DNA of 64,000 bases. It comes from Clostridia bacterium. Its GTDB lineage: Bacteria > Bacillota > Clostridia > Oscillospirales > Acutalibacteraceae. Below the pieces are notes generated by a model that saw only the letters and a list, made by a program, of their open reading frames with translations, did no database searches and was not told the origin of the DNA. Each line of letters begins with the position of its first letter. Positions within the stretch are counted from its first letter, which is position 1. The stretch spans positions 52,504-116,503 of the forward strand of contig JAGASD010000001.1 of NCBI GenBank assembly GCA_017621885.1, written 5' to 3'. Made by a program: the position numbers and the translations under genes. Below are positions 17,021 to 25,225 of the stretch, in pieces.

Positions 17021-17049
17021 ATTATATCATTTTGTGCAATGAAAATCAA
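17021..17049 (-). promoter_or_regulatory. Promoter of copA
   Basis: Minus strand TTGATT, a 17-bp spacer and a perfect TATAAT (17026-17021). Just downstream, GTTAG-N6-CTAAC (17004-17019) is a small inverted repeat that could be an operator. No copper regulator gene is adjacent. Confidence 0.6.
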
Positions 17050-17122
17050 GATTTAGGTTGACAAATACTTTTTTTATATGTTACGATTTTAACGTTATTA
17101 TATGCCGAAAGAGGCGGATTTT

Positions 17123-17356
17123 ATGGAAAAATATATAAATAATGTTCTTGCACCTAAGCTTCAGGGTGACGGCGGATGGGTAGAATTTGTTTCACTTGAA
17201 AACGATGAGCTCACTCTTTTATTCAGAGGAGAATGCTCAAAATGCCTTATTCTTCACCGCTGTACGGAGTGGATTGAGCAAGAAATTAAAAGGGATTTAA
17301 AGAAGACGGTAAAAGTTACAGCAATACGCAAAAGACCGTATTTTCAGGATGTGTGA
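17123..17356 (+). CDS. NifU-like (Nfu) C-terminal domain protein
   Basis: 77 residues from ATG 17123 (GAGGCGG upstream). LQGDGGWVEFVSLENDELTLLFRGECSKC matches the NifU C-terminal scaffold (PF01106), with Gly-Asp-Gly-Gly and the Cys-x-x-Cys used to hold a transient [4Fe-4S] cluster. The rest of the domain is short and diverged (LILHRCTEWIEQEIKRDLKK). It starts 36 bp after a TTGACA-like -35 with a weak -10 and is 9 bp upstream of the mannosidase gene, so the two are likely co-transcribed, though no functional link is evident. Confidence 0.65.
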   Translation: MEKYINNVLAPKLQGDGGWVEFVSLENDELTLLFRGECSKCLILHRCTEWIEQEIKRDLKKTVKVTAIRKRPYFQDV

Positions 17357-17365
17357 GGTGAAGTT

Positions 17366-20290
17366 ATGGCACATATTAAGGTTGTAAGACGTTCAATGCG
17401 TCCCGAAGAGTGGACGGATTTGCGTTTCGGTTGGCTCAAACGCCATATTTATGATAAAAAATGGGAAATCGAAAACCTGATGATACGTGATGCACGTCAG
17501 GTTGATGAAATGAAGTTTGAGTATTATTCTGATGAATACAGACCGCTTAAAAGGGGAGATATGTATTTTACTCCCGACGGCACGGCTTTTATAAAGGCTG
17601 ATGTTAAAATTCCTGACGGATTAAAGGGTGAAGAACTTTGGTTTTCTCTAAAAACTGCGGCAGAAATTTGTGTTAAAGTAAACGGAAAATATATAGGCGG
17701 TGTTGACCCTAACCGCGAAAGAATGCTTTTATCACCCTATGTTGATATAAATGACACATTGCATTTTGAAATGATGGGCTATAACCGCAGTAAGCCCGAT
17801 GATGAGCGCAACCCTGAAAGTCTTTCCGTTCGCGGATGCCGTCAGATTTTTGAGGGTGCATATATCTGCACAATAAATGACGATGTGCAAAGCCTTGTTT
17901 ATGATTTTGAACTGCTTCTTGATATTGCAAAAAGCGAACTCTTCAACGAGGATTACAGAAATTTCCTTAATAAAGAGCTTAACAATGCAATGAATTGTAT
18001 TGATTTTGACTCAGATGAGCTTACGGGGGTTGAAGAAGCCAAAAAATATCTTGAAGACGTTGTTTTCAGCAATGATACATATAAGGGTACAGGGGATGTG
18101 GCACTTGTGGCGCATTCGCACCTTGATATTGCATATTATTGGCGCAGAATCCACTCTGTTCAGAAGAATTTAAGAACAGTTCTTATTCAGCTTCGTCTTA
18201 TGGACAGATACCCCGATTTTAAATACGCACACACACAGCCTTACACTTATGAAACGCTTGAGAAATATTATCCCGAAGTGTTTGAAGAGCTTAAAGAGAA
18301 GGTTGAAAACGGTCAGTTTGAGCCTGTGGGCGCAATGTATGTTGAGCCCGATTGCAATGTACCTAACGCAGAAAGCCTTATAAGACAATGCCTTTACGGG
18401 CAAAAGACTTATGAGAGAATGTTTGGTAAAAGAGTAAACAATGCGTGGTTACCCGATGTTTTCGGTAACAGCTGGATTTTACCGCAGATTCTCAAAAAAA
18501 GCGGTGTTGATTATTTTGTATCCAATAAAATGTCAACTTGGAATGACACAAACAGATTTCCCCACAATAATTTTATTTGGCGAGGTATTGACGGCAGCGA
18601 CGTTTACGCCTGCGTTCCGCCAACTCATTTTATAACATGGAATATGCCAAGCCAGATTCAGGAAAACCGGGAAGCATATATTGATAAAGACAGCGGCGGA
18701 CAGACTCTTAATATGTTCGGTTACGGTGACGGCGGTTCAGGCTGTACGGAAGAAATGATTGAGCTTATGCACCGATTTGATAAGCTTTCGGTTATGCCGA
18801 AATGTACCCATACAAGCGGAGCAGAATTCCTCGAAAAGAATCTTAAAGATAACAAAAATCTTCAGGTCTGGGACGGGGAGCTTTACCTTGAAATGCACCG
18901 CGGTACATTTACTACAAAGAGCAATATAAAACGAGCTAACCGAAGACTTGAAGAAAAATTCAGAACAGCAGAAATGCTTTGTGTAATGCGCGGAGATGAT
19001 AAAACAAAGGAAATAACAGAGCTTTACAAAAAATTCCTTGTAAATCAATTTCACGATATTTTACCCGGTTCACATATTCATCCCGTTTATGAGGATGCAA
19101 TGAGGGATTATGCCGAGGTTGAAAAAGGTCTTGATGAAATTATCGGTAGTGGAACTAAATATTTTAATACTCTTAACTTTACCCGCGATGCCCTTACATT
19201 TGTTAAAAATAAAAAGGGTAGTGCAACACGCTATGGCGAAAAGGGTAATTGGATTATACCCGATATGAAGGCTCTTTCTTCTGCAAATATCCGTAAAAGC
19301 AATTTTACGGGTGAATGGTTTAAATTTGCGTATAATGTAATAGAAACACCATACTATATTGCAAAAATAAACCCTGACGGCTCTATGGACTCTCTTTATG
19401 ATAAGGAGCTTTCAAGAGAATGGGTTAACGGTGAATTTAATAAACTCAGGCTTTACGTTGATTGCCCCGGTAACTATGATGCGTGGGATATTCTTCCCAA
19501 TTACCGCGAAAAACAGGTGGAATTAGCAGTAAAATCACCCGTTAAGCTTCTTGAAAGCGACGGGGAGAGTGTAACGCTTACGGTTACACTTGCAACCGAA
19601 AAATCAGATTGGGAAATGAATATAAGATTTTTCAGGAGAAGCCGTGGTATTGAGGTTGAAAGCAATGTTAATTGGAATGAAAAGCACAAGCTTGCAAAAA
19701 TGGAGTTTGAGTGCAACATTCTTACAAGAAAAGCCGTTTGTGATACTTCCGCAGGCTTTATTGAAAGAGCAACCCACCGTAACACTACCTGGGAGCAGGC
19801 AAGATTTGAGACCTGCCACCATAAATGGTGCGATATGTCAGAATCAGGTGGCGGTATCGCTCTTGTGAACGACGGAAAATACGGTGTGGGCTTCCTTGAA
19901 AACTCAATGAGTCTTTCTCTTCTTCGCGCAACAGAGCGCCCCGATGTTACATCTGATATCGGTGAGCATAGCTTCTGCTATATGATAGTTCCCCACGAAG
20001 GCGACCACATTAATGCAGGTATAAATAAACTGGCTTTACAGTATAATACGCCCCTTGTTAAGGCAGAGTGTGAATGGGGCTTCCCCACATTTGAGCCTCT
20101 TTATTTACAGGCAGTAAAAAGGAGCGAGGATGGCAAAATGACCGTAATAAGACTTTCGGAGCAGGACGGCAGACGCGGTCAGATTAGGTTGCCCCAAAAG
20201 GTAAAGCTTCTCAATATGCTTGAGGATGTTGAGGGAGAAACAGATGTAATTGAATATAAGCCATTTGAGATTTTAACAATCGGGTTATAA
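17366..20290 (+). CDS. Alpha-mannosidase, glycoside hydrolase family 38
   Basis: 974 residues, no signal peptide, so cytoplasmic. The GH38 metal-binding start VALVAHSHLDIAYYWR is at about residue 245, and the catalytic nucleophile region AWLPDVFGNSWILPQILKKSG at about residue 365, followed by the helical domain NQFHDILPGSHIHPVYEDA that carries further zinc ligands. The C-terminal beta domains (from about residue 650) are complete. It probably trims alpha-mannosides taken up from N-glycans or mannans. It is separated from the NifU-like gene by 9 bp. Confidence 0.93.
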   Translation: MAHIKVVRRSMRPEEWTDLRFGWLKRHIYDKKWEIENLMIRDARQVDEMKFEYYSDEYRPLKRGDMYFTPDGTAFIKADVKIPDGLKGEELWFSLKTAAEICVKVNGKYIGGVDPNRERMLLSPYVDINDTLHFEMMGYNRSKPDDERNPESLSVRGCRQIFEGAYICTINDDVQSLVYDFELLLDIAKSELFNEDYRNFLNKELNNAMNCIDFDSDELTGVEEAKKYLEDVVFSNDTYKGTGDVALVAHSHLDIAYYWRRIHSVQKNLRTVLIQLRLMDRYPDFKYAHTQPYTYETLEKYYPEVFEELKEKVENGQFEPVGAMYVEPDCNVPNAESLIRQCLYGQKTYERMFGKRVNNAWLPDVFGNSWILPQILKKSGVDYFVSNKMSTWNDTNRFPHNNFIWRGIDGSDVYACVPPTHFITWNMPSQIQENREAYIDKDSGGQTLNMFGYGDGGSGCTEEMIELMHRFDKLSVMPKCTHTSGAEFLEKNLKDNKNLQVWDGELYLEMHRGTFTTKSNIKRANRRLEEKFRTAEMLCVMRGDDKTKEITELYKKFLVNQFHDILPGSHIHPVYEDAMRDYAEVEKGLDEIIGSGTKYFNTLNFTRDALTFVKNKKGSATRYGEKGNWIIPDMKALSSANIRKSNFTGEWFKFAYNVIETPYYIAKINPDGSMDSLYDKELSREWVNGEFNKLRLYVDCPGNYDAWDILPNYREKQVELAVKSPVKLLESDGESVTLTVTLATEKSDWEMNIRFFRRSRGIEVESNVNWNEKHKLAKMEFECNILTRKAVCDTSAGFIERATHRNTTWEQARFETCHHKWCDMSESGGGIALVNDGKYGVGFLENSMSLSLLRATERPDVTSDIGEHSFCYMIVPHEGDHINAGINKLALQYNTPLVKAECEWGFPTFEPLYLQAVKRSEDGKMTVIRLSEQDGRRGQIRLPQKVKLLNMLEDVEGETDVIEYKPFEILTIGL

Positions 20291-20295
20291 AAGAA

Positions 20296-20330
20296 AGAGG
20301 CGCTCGGGGATATACCGGGCTCCTCTTTTT
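20296..20330 (+). terminator. Terminator after GH38 gene
   Basis: AGAGGCGCTCGG/CCGGGCTCCTCT-type imperfect stem with a TATA loop and a T-run. Confidence 0.75.
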
Positions 20331-20345
20331 TCGTATTTAGTGATA

Positions 20346-20561
20346 TTATTTGTAAGGTTGTTTGTTATCTGTAATGCCTAAAATATAATCAACACTGACA
20401 TTGTGATATTTTGCAAGCTTTATAAGTATTTCTGTAGGAATATCCAATTCGCCACACTCGTAATTACTGTAAACACGTTGACTGCACATAAGAATTTTAC
20501 CCATTTCAGTTTGAGTCAAATCTTTATCTTCTCGTAAATCCCGTATTCTTCTGTAAAGCAA
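20346..20561 (-). CDS. XRE-family HTH transcriptional regulator
   Basis: 71 residues, essentially one helix-turn-helix domain: MLYRRIRDLREDKDLTQTEM, then GKILMCSQRVYSNYECGELDI and HNVSVDYILGITD. It is like the small phage/plasmid-type and sigma-controlled repressors. It faces away from the zinc-ribbon gene at 20799, and the intergenic region contains an operator-like palindrome in the divergent promoter, so self-regulation and control of that gene are the probable role. Confidence 0.9.
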   Translation of the reverse strand: MLYRRIRDLREDKDLTQTEMGKILMCSQRVYSNYECGELDIPTEILIKLAKYHNVSVDYILGITDNKQPYK

Positions 20562-20598
20562 ATCATCACCGCCGGAATTAGTATTTACTGCTATTATA

Positions 20599-20648
20599 AT
20601 TTTAGCGGAATATTAGCTATTGACATTTAGCGGAAAATCCGCTAAAAT
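20599..20648 (+). promoter_or_regulatory. Divergent promoter with operator buried in the -35/-10 spacer
   Basis: On the plus strand TTGACA (20620-20625) and TAAAAT (20643-20648) are 17 bp apart, and the spacer plus -10 is filled by TTTAGCGGA-AAA-TCCGCTAAA (20626-20646), a 9-bp-arm inverted repeat. A further half-site TTTAGCGGA at about 20600-20608 overlaps a minus-strand TATAAT-like -10 (rc of about 20593-20598) that would drive the XRE gene. This is consistent with the XRE protein repressing both directions. Confidence 0.7.
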
Positions 20649-20798
20649 GAAATCAATTAAAAGCTTTCCCCTTAAAAAACGGGGGATAACTGACAGTATA
20701 ATGATAGCATCAGATATGCAAATGATACTTATCGAGACTTCAGATGAAATATCGTTATGTATATTGATGAAGAATTATAAATTTAAGGAGAGACAAAA

Positions 20799-21587
20799 AT
20801 GTTTTGTTCAAATTGTGGTAAGCAAATTCCCGATGGTAGTACGTTCTGTAATTATTGCGGTGGTAAACAAGTTTTGAATACAACTTCGACATCCCCCAAA
20901 ACAAACACTAACCAAACTGCAAAAGTAAATAAAAATTCTTCCGGGAAAACGAGTAGTGTAACTAAGATTGTTATTATTTGTCTTGTGTTCCTGGTGGGCG
21001 CGTTTATAGGGAAAAAATTTATTGCACCTTCACTTGTTCCGGATTCCGGTAACACTACTGTTTCAGGTAATAGTTCCCTTATTGAAACATTTACAGTAGT
21101 TGAGCGCACGCTTCCCGCATTAGAGGAGCCATATATGATAAATCCTGATTACAGCAACGTTCTATCTGATGCAGGAATTGTAAGAGTGGAACCATACTAT
21201 AATATGGATAATGAGAATTTTGTGAAAAAATTTAATACAGGGGAAATTGTTTTCAGTGATTATGGTTATAAATCTGAGAACGATTTAATTGTTCATTATA
21301 CAGAAACAACATATTACCCCATTTCCGGACTTTCTGAAACTCAAAAAACAGATTATATAAATCGTTTGAATACCAGTATAGAAAAATATAAAAATTATTC
21401 TTGTTGTACTTTAACAACTGAAATCAGTAATAATTACTACATTGTTAAATTAGAATTTAAAGATCTTGATAAAGAAGAAAATTATACAGAATATTCTAAA
21501 ATGACAGGTGCAGTTGTTCCTCTTTCAATGGAAAAAACAGAAAAGACATTATTGGATTTAGGTTCAATAAAAAAACGGATGGACTAA
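20799..21587 (+). CDS. Zinc-ribbon membrane protein, function unknown
   Basis: 262 residues. An N-terminal zinc ribbon (MFCSNCGKQIPDGSTFCNYCGGK, two Cys-x-x-Cys) is followed by a Ser/Thr/Asn-rich linker, one membrane helix at about residues 52-70 (IVIICLVFLVGAFIGKKF) and an extracellular domain of about 190 residues with Tyr/Asn-rich strands. It is controlled by the operator-containing promoter. No domain of the extracellular part was recognised. Related zinc-ribbon architectures occur at 25226 and 49942. Confidence 0.75.
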   Translation: MFCSNCGKQIPDGSTFCNYCGGKQVLNTTSTSPKTNTNQTAKVNKNSSGKTSSVTKIVIICLVFLVGAFIGKKFIAPSLVPDSGNTTVSGNSSLIETFTVVERTLPALEEPYMINPDYSNVLSDAGIVRVEPYYNMDNENFVKKFNTGEIVFSDYGYKSENDLIVHYTETTYYPISGLSETQKTDYINRLNTSIEKYKNYSCCTLTTEISNNYYIVKLEFKDLDKEENYTEYSKMTGAVVPLSMEKTEKTLLDLGSIKKRMD

Positions 21588-21606
21588 TTTGTCTACATAT
21601 TAAATA

Positions 21607-21646
21607 AAACCACGGTTGATGTTCAAACGAGCATCAACCGTGGTTT
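21607..21646. terminator. Bidirectional terminator between zinc-ribbon gene and alaS
   Basis: AAACCACGGTTGATG/CATCAACCGTGGTTT perfect 15-bp stem with a 10-nt loop. Confidence 0.85.
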
Positions 21647-21651
21647 AATAA

Positions 21652-24291
21652 TTATTTAAGCTTTGCTTTTACAATTTCTTCTGCTTTTTCAAGGGCTTCG
21701 GCAATTTTTGAAATATCCTTACCGCCTGCCATAGCAGAGTCGGGCTTGCCGCCGCCTGAACCGCCTGCAATTTGTGCAACCTCGCGGACGATGTTACCTG
21801 CGTGTGCACCGTTTGCAATTGCTTCTTTTGCGCAATAGCAAGCGAAGGAGCAGGTTCCTTTTGCGCTTTGCTCTGCTGCAAAGATTACAACAATATTGTT
21901 GCCCTTATCCTTTGAAGAGTCAACCATTGAACGCAAAGCACCTGCATCAGCTTCACCGATGTTAGCGGTGATAAGCTTAACTGAGCCGATTTCCTTGCAA
22001 TTATCAAAGAGACTGCCTGCTTTTTGTTTTGCAATTTCAGCTTTAAGCTCTTCAAGCTCTTTTTCTTTAGCTTTAAGCTCTTGTGTAAGTGCTGCCGCTT
22101 TGTTGCTGAGCTCGTTAACGTTGCCGAGCTTCATAGCACTTGCTGTGTTGTGAATAAGCTCTTCACGAGAGTTAAGGTAATCAACAACACCGAAGCCTGT
22201 TACACCCTCAATTCTTCTTACACCTGCGGCAACAGAAGACTCTGAAACAATGCGGAAAAGACCGATGTTACCTGTGTTTTTAACGTGTGTACCACCGCAA
22301 AGCTCTGTTGAGAAATCACCTGCAGAAACAACGCGTACTGTGTCACCGTATTTTTCACCGAAGAGAGCCATTGCGCCTTTTTTCTTTGCATCGTCAATGC
22401 TCATTTCCTCAGTAACAACCTCGGCTGCAGAAAGAATAATTTCATTAACTCTGTTTTCGATTTTTGTGATTTCGTCACCTGTAAGTGCAGAGAAGTGCGA
22501 GAAGTCGAAACGAACGGCACTTTCGTTAACAAGCTGACCTGCCTGCTCAACATGAGTACCGAGAGCTTCACGAAGTGCCGCTTGAAGAAGGTGAGCGGCG
22601 GTGTGGTTTCTCATAATAGCCTGACGGCGAGTAACGTCAATTGAAGCAGCTGCCTTATCGCCAACGCGTATAGCGTCACCCTCTGAAAGTGTACCGTGAT
22701 GGAGAATTACACCTTCAGCAGTTTTTGTGGTGTTTGTAACTGTGAAGATGTTTCCGTTAACTGTAATAACACCTGTGTCACCAACCTGACCACCGCTTTC
22801 AGCATAGAAGGAAGAGTCGGAAAGGACGATAACAGCATTTGTATCTTCTCCCACGAAGTCAACCTTTTCACCGTTTGCGGCAATAGCGAGAACCTCTGCT
22901 TCGCATTCTGTAGCACAATATCCTTTGAAGTTTGTTGCGTCACATTCCTTGAATGAAACATCAGAGCCCTTCCACCCCTCTGTACCTGCAACGTTACGTG
23001 ATGCTTTAGCCAATGCCTTTGCTTCTGCAAGAAGCTTTTCAAACTCTTCATCGTTTACGGTCATACCGTTTTCCTGCGCGATTTCACGGGTTAAGTCAAT
23101 GGGGAAGCCGTAAGTATCCTGAAGCTTGAATGCATCTGCACCTGAGAGAACAGTACCTTCAGTTTTCTTAATCATACCTTCCAGAAGCTCAAGACCGCTG
23201 TCAATTGTTTTGTAGAAGCTTTCTTCTTCGTTTGAAATAACCTTGATAATGTAGTCCTGCTTTTCGCGAAGAACGGGGTATGCGTTTTCATTCTCTTTAA
23301 TAACAGTTTCACAAACCTCAGTAAGGAAGGGGCGGGTAATACCAAGGAGTCTGCCGTGTCTTGCAGCTCTTCTGAGAAGTCTTCTTAAAACATAGCCTCT
23401 GCCGTTGTTAGAGGGGATAACACCGTCGCCAATCATAAACGTTGTTGAACGGATATGGTCTGTAATAACACGAAGAGAAATATCGCTCTTTTCATTTTCG
23501 TGGTATTTAACTCCTGCAATTTCCATAATTTGCTTCATAATATTCTGAACGGTGTCAACCTCGAAAATATTATTAACATCCTGGCAGATACAAGCAAGTC
23601 TTTCAAGACCCATACCTGTGTCAATGTTCGGATTTGCAAGGGGAGTATAGTTGTTTTTGCCGTCGTTTTCAAACTGTGTGAAAACAAGGTTCCAGAATTC
23701 AACGTATCTGTCACATTCACAGCCAACCTTACAGTCGGGTGAGCCACAGCCGTATTTTTCACCTCGGTCATAGTAAAGCTCTGAACAAGGACCGCAGGGA
23801 CCCTGACCGTGCTCCCAGAAGTTGTCTTCCTTACCGAAACGCACCATATGGTCGGGCTTTACACCAACGTCTTTTGTCCAGATGTCGTAAGCCTCATCGT
23901 CATCAAGGTAAACTGAGCAGTAAATTTTTTCGGGGTCCATACCGATAGTTTCAGTACAGAATTCCCATGCCCAGGGGATGATTTCTTTCTTGAAATAATC
24001 ACCGAAGGAGAAGTTACCGAGCATTTCAAAATACGTGCCGTGACGAGCTGTAATACCAACTCGCTCAATATCGGGTGTACGGATACATTTCTGGCAAGTT
24101 GTAACTCTCTTTTTAGGAGGAGTTTCTTCACCTGTAAAGTATTTTTTCATAGGTGTCATACCTGCGTTGATAAGAAGAATGCTCTTATCGCCCTGAGGTA
24201 CAAGGGGAAAGCTGGGAAGCCTTAAATGGTCCTTGCTTTCAAAAAAATTAAGGTATTTTTCTCTTAATTCGTTAAGACCTGTCCATTCCAT
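21652..24291 (-). CDS. alaS: Alanyl-tRNA synthetase
   Basis: 879 residues. The N-terminal class II catalytic domain has RTPDIERVGITARHGTYFEMLGNFSFGDYFKKE, and there is a long alpha-helical tRNA-binding region. The editing domain has the zinc ligands in RNHTAAHLLQAALREALG and AGDFSTELCGGTHV, followed by the C-Ala oligomerisation tail (GGSGGGKPDSAMAGGKD). All signature motifs are intact. Its T-box leader lies at 24951-25180, but a four-helix-bundle element (24324-24938) is interposed between the leader and this gene. Confidence 0.97.
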   Translation of the reverse strand: MEWTGLNELREKYLNFFESKDHLRLPSFPLVPQGDKSILLINAGMTPMKKYFTGEETPPKKRVTTCQKCIRTPDIERVGITARHGTYFEMLGNFSFGDYFKKEIIPWAWEFCTETIGMDPEKIYCSVYLDDDEAYDIWTKDVGVKPDHMVRFGKEDNFWEHGQGPCGPCSELYYDRGEKYGCGSPDCKVGCECDRYVEFWNLVFTQFENDGKNNYTPLANPNIDTGMGLERLACICQDVNNIFEVDTVQNIMKQIMEIAGVKYHENEKSDISLRVITDHIRSTTFMIGDGVIPSNNGRGYVLRRLLRRAARHGRLLGITRPFLTEVCETVIKENENAYPVLREKQDYIIKVISNEEESFYKTIDSGLELLEGMIKKTEGTVLSGADAFKLQDTYGFPIDLTREIAQENGMTVNDEEFEKLLAEAKALAKASRNVAGTEGWKGSDVSFKECDATNFKGYCATECEAEVLAIAANGEKVDFVGEDTNAVIVLSDSSFYAESGGQVGDTGVITVNGNIFTVTNTTKTAEGVILHHGTLSEGDAIRVGDKAAASIDVTRRQAIMRNHTAAHLLQAALREALGTHVEQAGQLVNESAVRFDFSHFSALTGDEITKIENRVNEIILSAAEVVTEEMSIDDAKKKGAMALFGEKYGDTVRVVSAGDFSTELCGGTHVKNTGNIGLFRIVSESSVAAGVRRIEGVTGFGVVDYLNSREELIHNTASAMKLGNVNELSNKAAALTQELKAKEKELEELKAEIAKQKAGSLFDNCKEIGSVKLITANIGEADAGALRSMVDSSKDKGNNIVVIFAAEQSAKGTCSFACYCAKEAIANGAHAGNIVREVAQIAGGSGGGKPDSAMAGGKDISKIAEALEKAEEIVKAKLK

Positions 24292-24323
24292 TGTTATTCA
24301 CTCCGTTCATAAAATTAAAAATT

Positions 24324-24938
24324 CAAAATGCAAAATTCAAAATTAAGGGGAAACTTCGTTTCCGAATTTTATAAAGCTTCGCACGATTTAGATTCGAAAT
24401 CTCAAGTATGATTTATTTATTATACGATGTTTTACATATTGCGGCTAAAATGTTTCTGATATCATTCAGTTCAGTTTCAAGGCTTTTAAATTCATTTTGG
24501 GTTATATACTCTGTTTCGTATAGTAACATCAACCAATATAATGTTTCTGTTGCTTCTTTTAAAGCTATATTCATTTTACTTGCAAAATCAGCATTAGATT
24601 GAGCATTCTGTGCTTCAAACACATTTGCTCCAATACTGGTGCCACTTCGCACAATTTGTTTTGATAGTGTATATTCTTTCTTTTCTGATAGAAGGAATTT
24701 ATTTAGTTTTACTATTCTTTTAGCAAAGCTGAAAGTTTTATCAACAATAAGATTATTTTTGTTGCTCATAAATATTTCCTCTTCAAATTATATAACGCTA
24801 ACGCAGGTCCGAAATTTTGAATTTTGCATTTTGCAACGGTTTATTTGTGTGCAAAAATTTGAAATATATAGGGTTCGTATTGGAATATCATTATATAATC
24901 AACGCGTAGCGTTCCGAAATTTTGAATTTTGCATTTTG
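24324..24938. mobile_element. Repeat-flanked element carrying a four-helix-bundle gene
   Basis: A 21-bp core related to AATTTTGAATTTTGCATTTT occurs inverted at 24324-24344 and directly at 24813-24833 and 24918-24938. The left copy is in opposite orientation to the two right copies, i.e. terminal inverted repeats. The two right copies are preceded by similar TATATAA...CGC...TCCG segments, suggesting internal duplication. The element separates the alaS T-box from alaS. Boundaries are approximate and no transposase is present. Confidence 0.55.
24413..24769 (-). CDS. Four-helix-bundle protein (23S rRNA intervening-sequence / S23 family)
   Basis: 118 residues: TFSFAKRIVKLNKFLLSEKKEY, then TLSKQIVRSGTSIGANVFEAQ, SKMNIALKEATETLYWL and LETELNDIRNILAAICKT, the standard block order of the TIGR02436 family, encoded in intervening sequences of bacterial 23S rRNA and at scattered sites, and distantly related to the DGR accessory protein Avd. 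No reverse transcriptase is nearby. GAGGAAA lies upstream of the ATG. It lies within the alaS leader region and is probably co-transcribed with alaS under T-box control. Its biochemical role is unknown. Confidence 0.85.
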   Translation of the reverse strand: MSNKNNLIVDKTFSFAKRIVKLNKFLLSEKKEYTLSKQIVRSGTSIGANVFEAQNAQSNADFASKMNIALKEATETLYWLMLLYETEYITQNEFKSLETELNDIRNILAAICKTSYNK

Positions 24939-24950
24939 CATTTTGAATTT

Positions 24951-25180
24951 AAAAAAAGTGCGTTTCAACAATACGGGACGGATAAAACCGCGGTACCACC
25001 CGAATTGTGCAAAAACGCACCACTCTTTAAAGTAACAGTTAACGCCTGTAAACGTGCCGTTTCCGACAAGGCTCAGCAAGCAGCAAATTAAAGGACGGAA
25101 AAAAGCTCGCACCAACCGCTTTCTCTCTGCATACCGTATCCGAAAATCATCTTGCATCACAGCCGCAAAAAATATACAAA
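24951..25180 (-). promoter_or_regulatory. T-box riboswitch leader of alaS
   Basis: Minus-strand GGGTGGTACCGCGG (rc of 24988-25001) is the T-box core. A stem GTGCGTTT/AAACGCAC (25013-25020 with 24958-24965) encloses it and is directly followed by seven T (24951-24957). Specifier-domain sequences lie upstream towards 25180. A GCT codon candidate within the TTTGCTGCTTGCTGAG stretch would fit alanine, unverified. The leader ends directly at a repeat, about 660 bp before alaS begins. Confidence 0.88.
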
Positions 25181-25183
25181 TAT

Positions 25184-25211
25184 ATTATATTCAAATTTCA
25201 GTTAAAGTCAA
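25184..25211 (-). promoter_or_regulatory. Promoter of the alaS leader
   Basis: Minus strand TTGACT, a 16-bp spacer and a perfect TATAAT. Confidence 0.65.
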
Positions 25212-25225
25212 GAAAAATAATTTAA

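Noticed and set aside
24413-24769. Diversity-generating retroelement
   Set aside because: The four-helix-bundle protein is a distant Avd relative but no reverse transcriptase, template or variable repeat is nearby.
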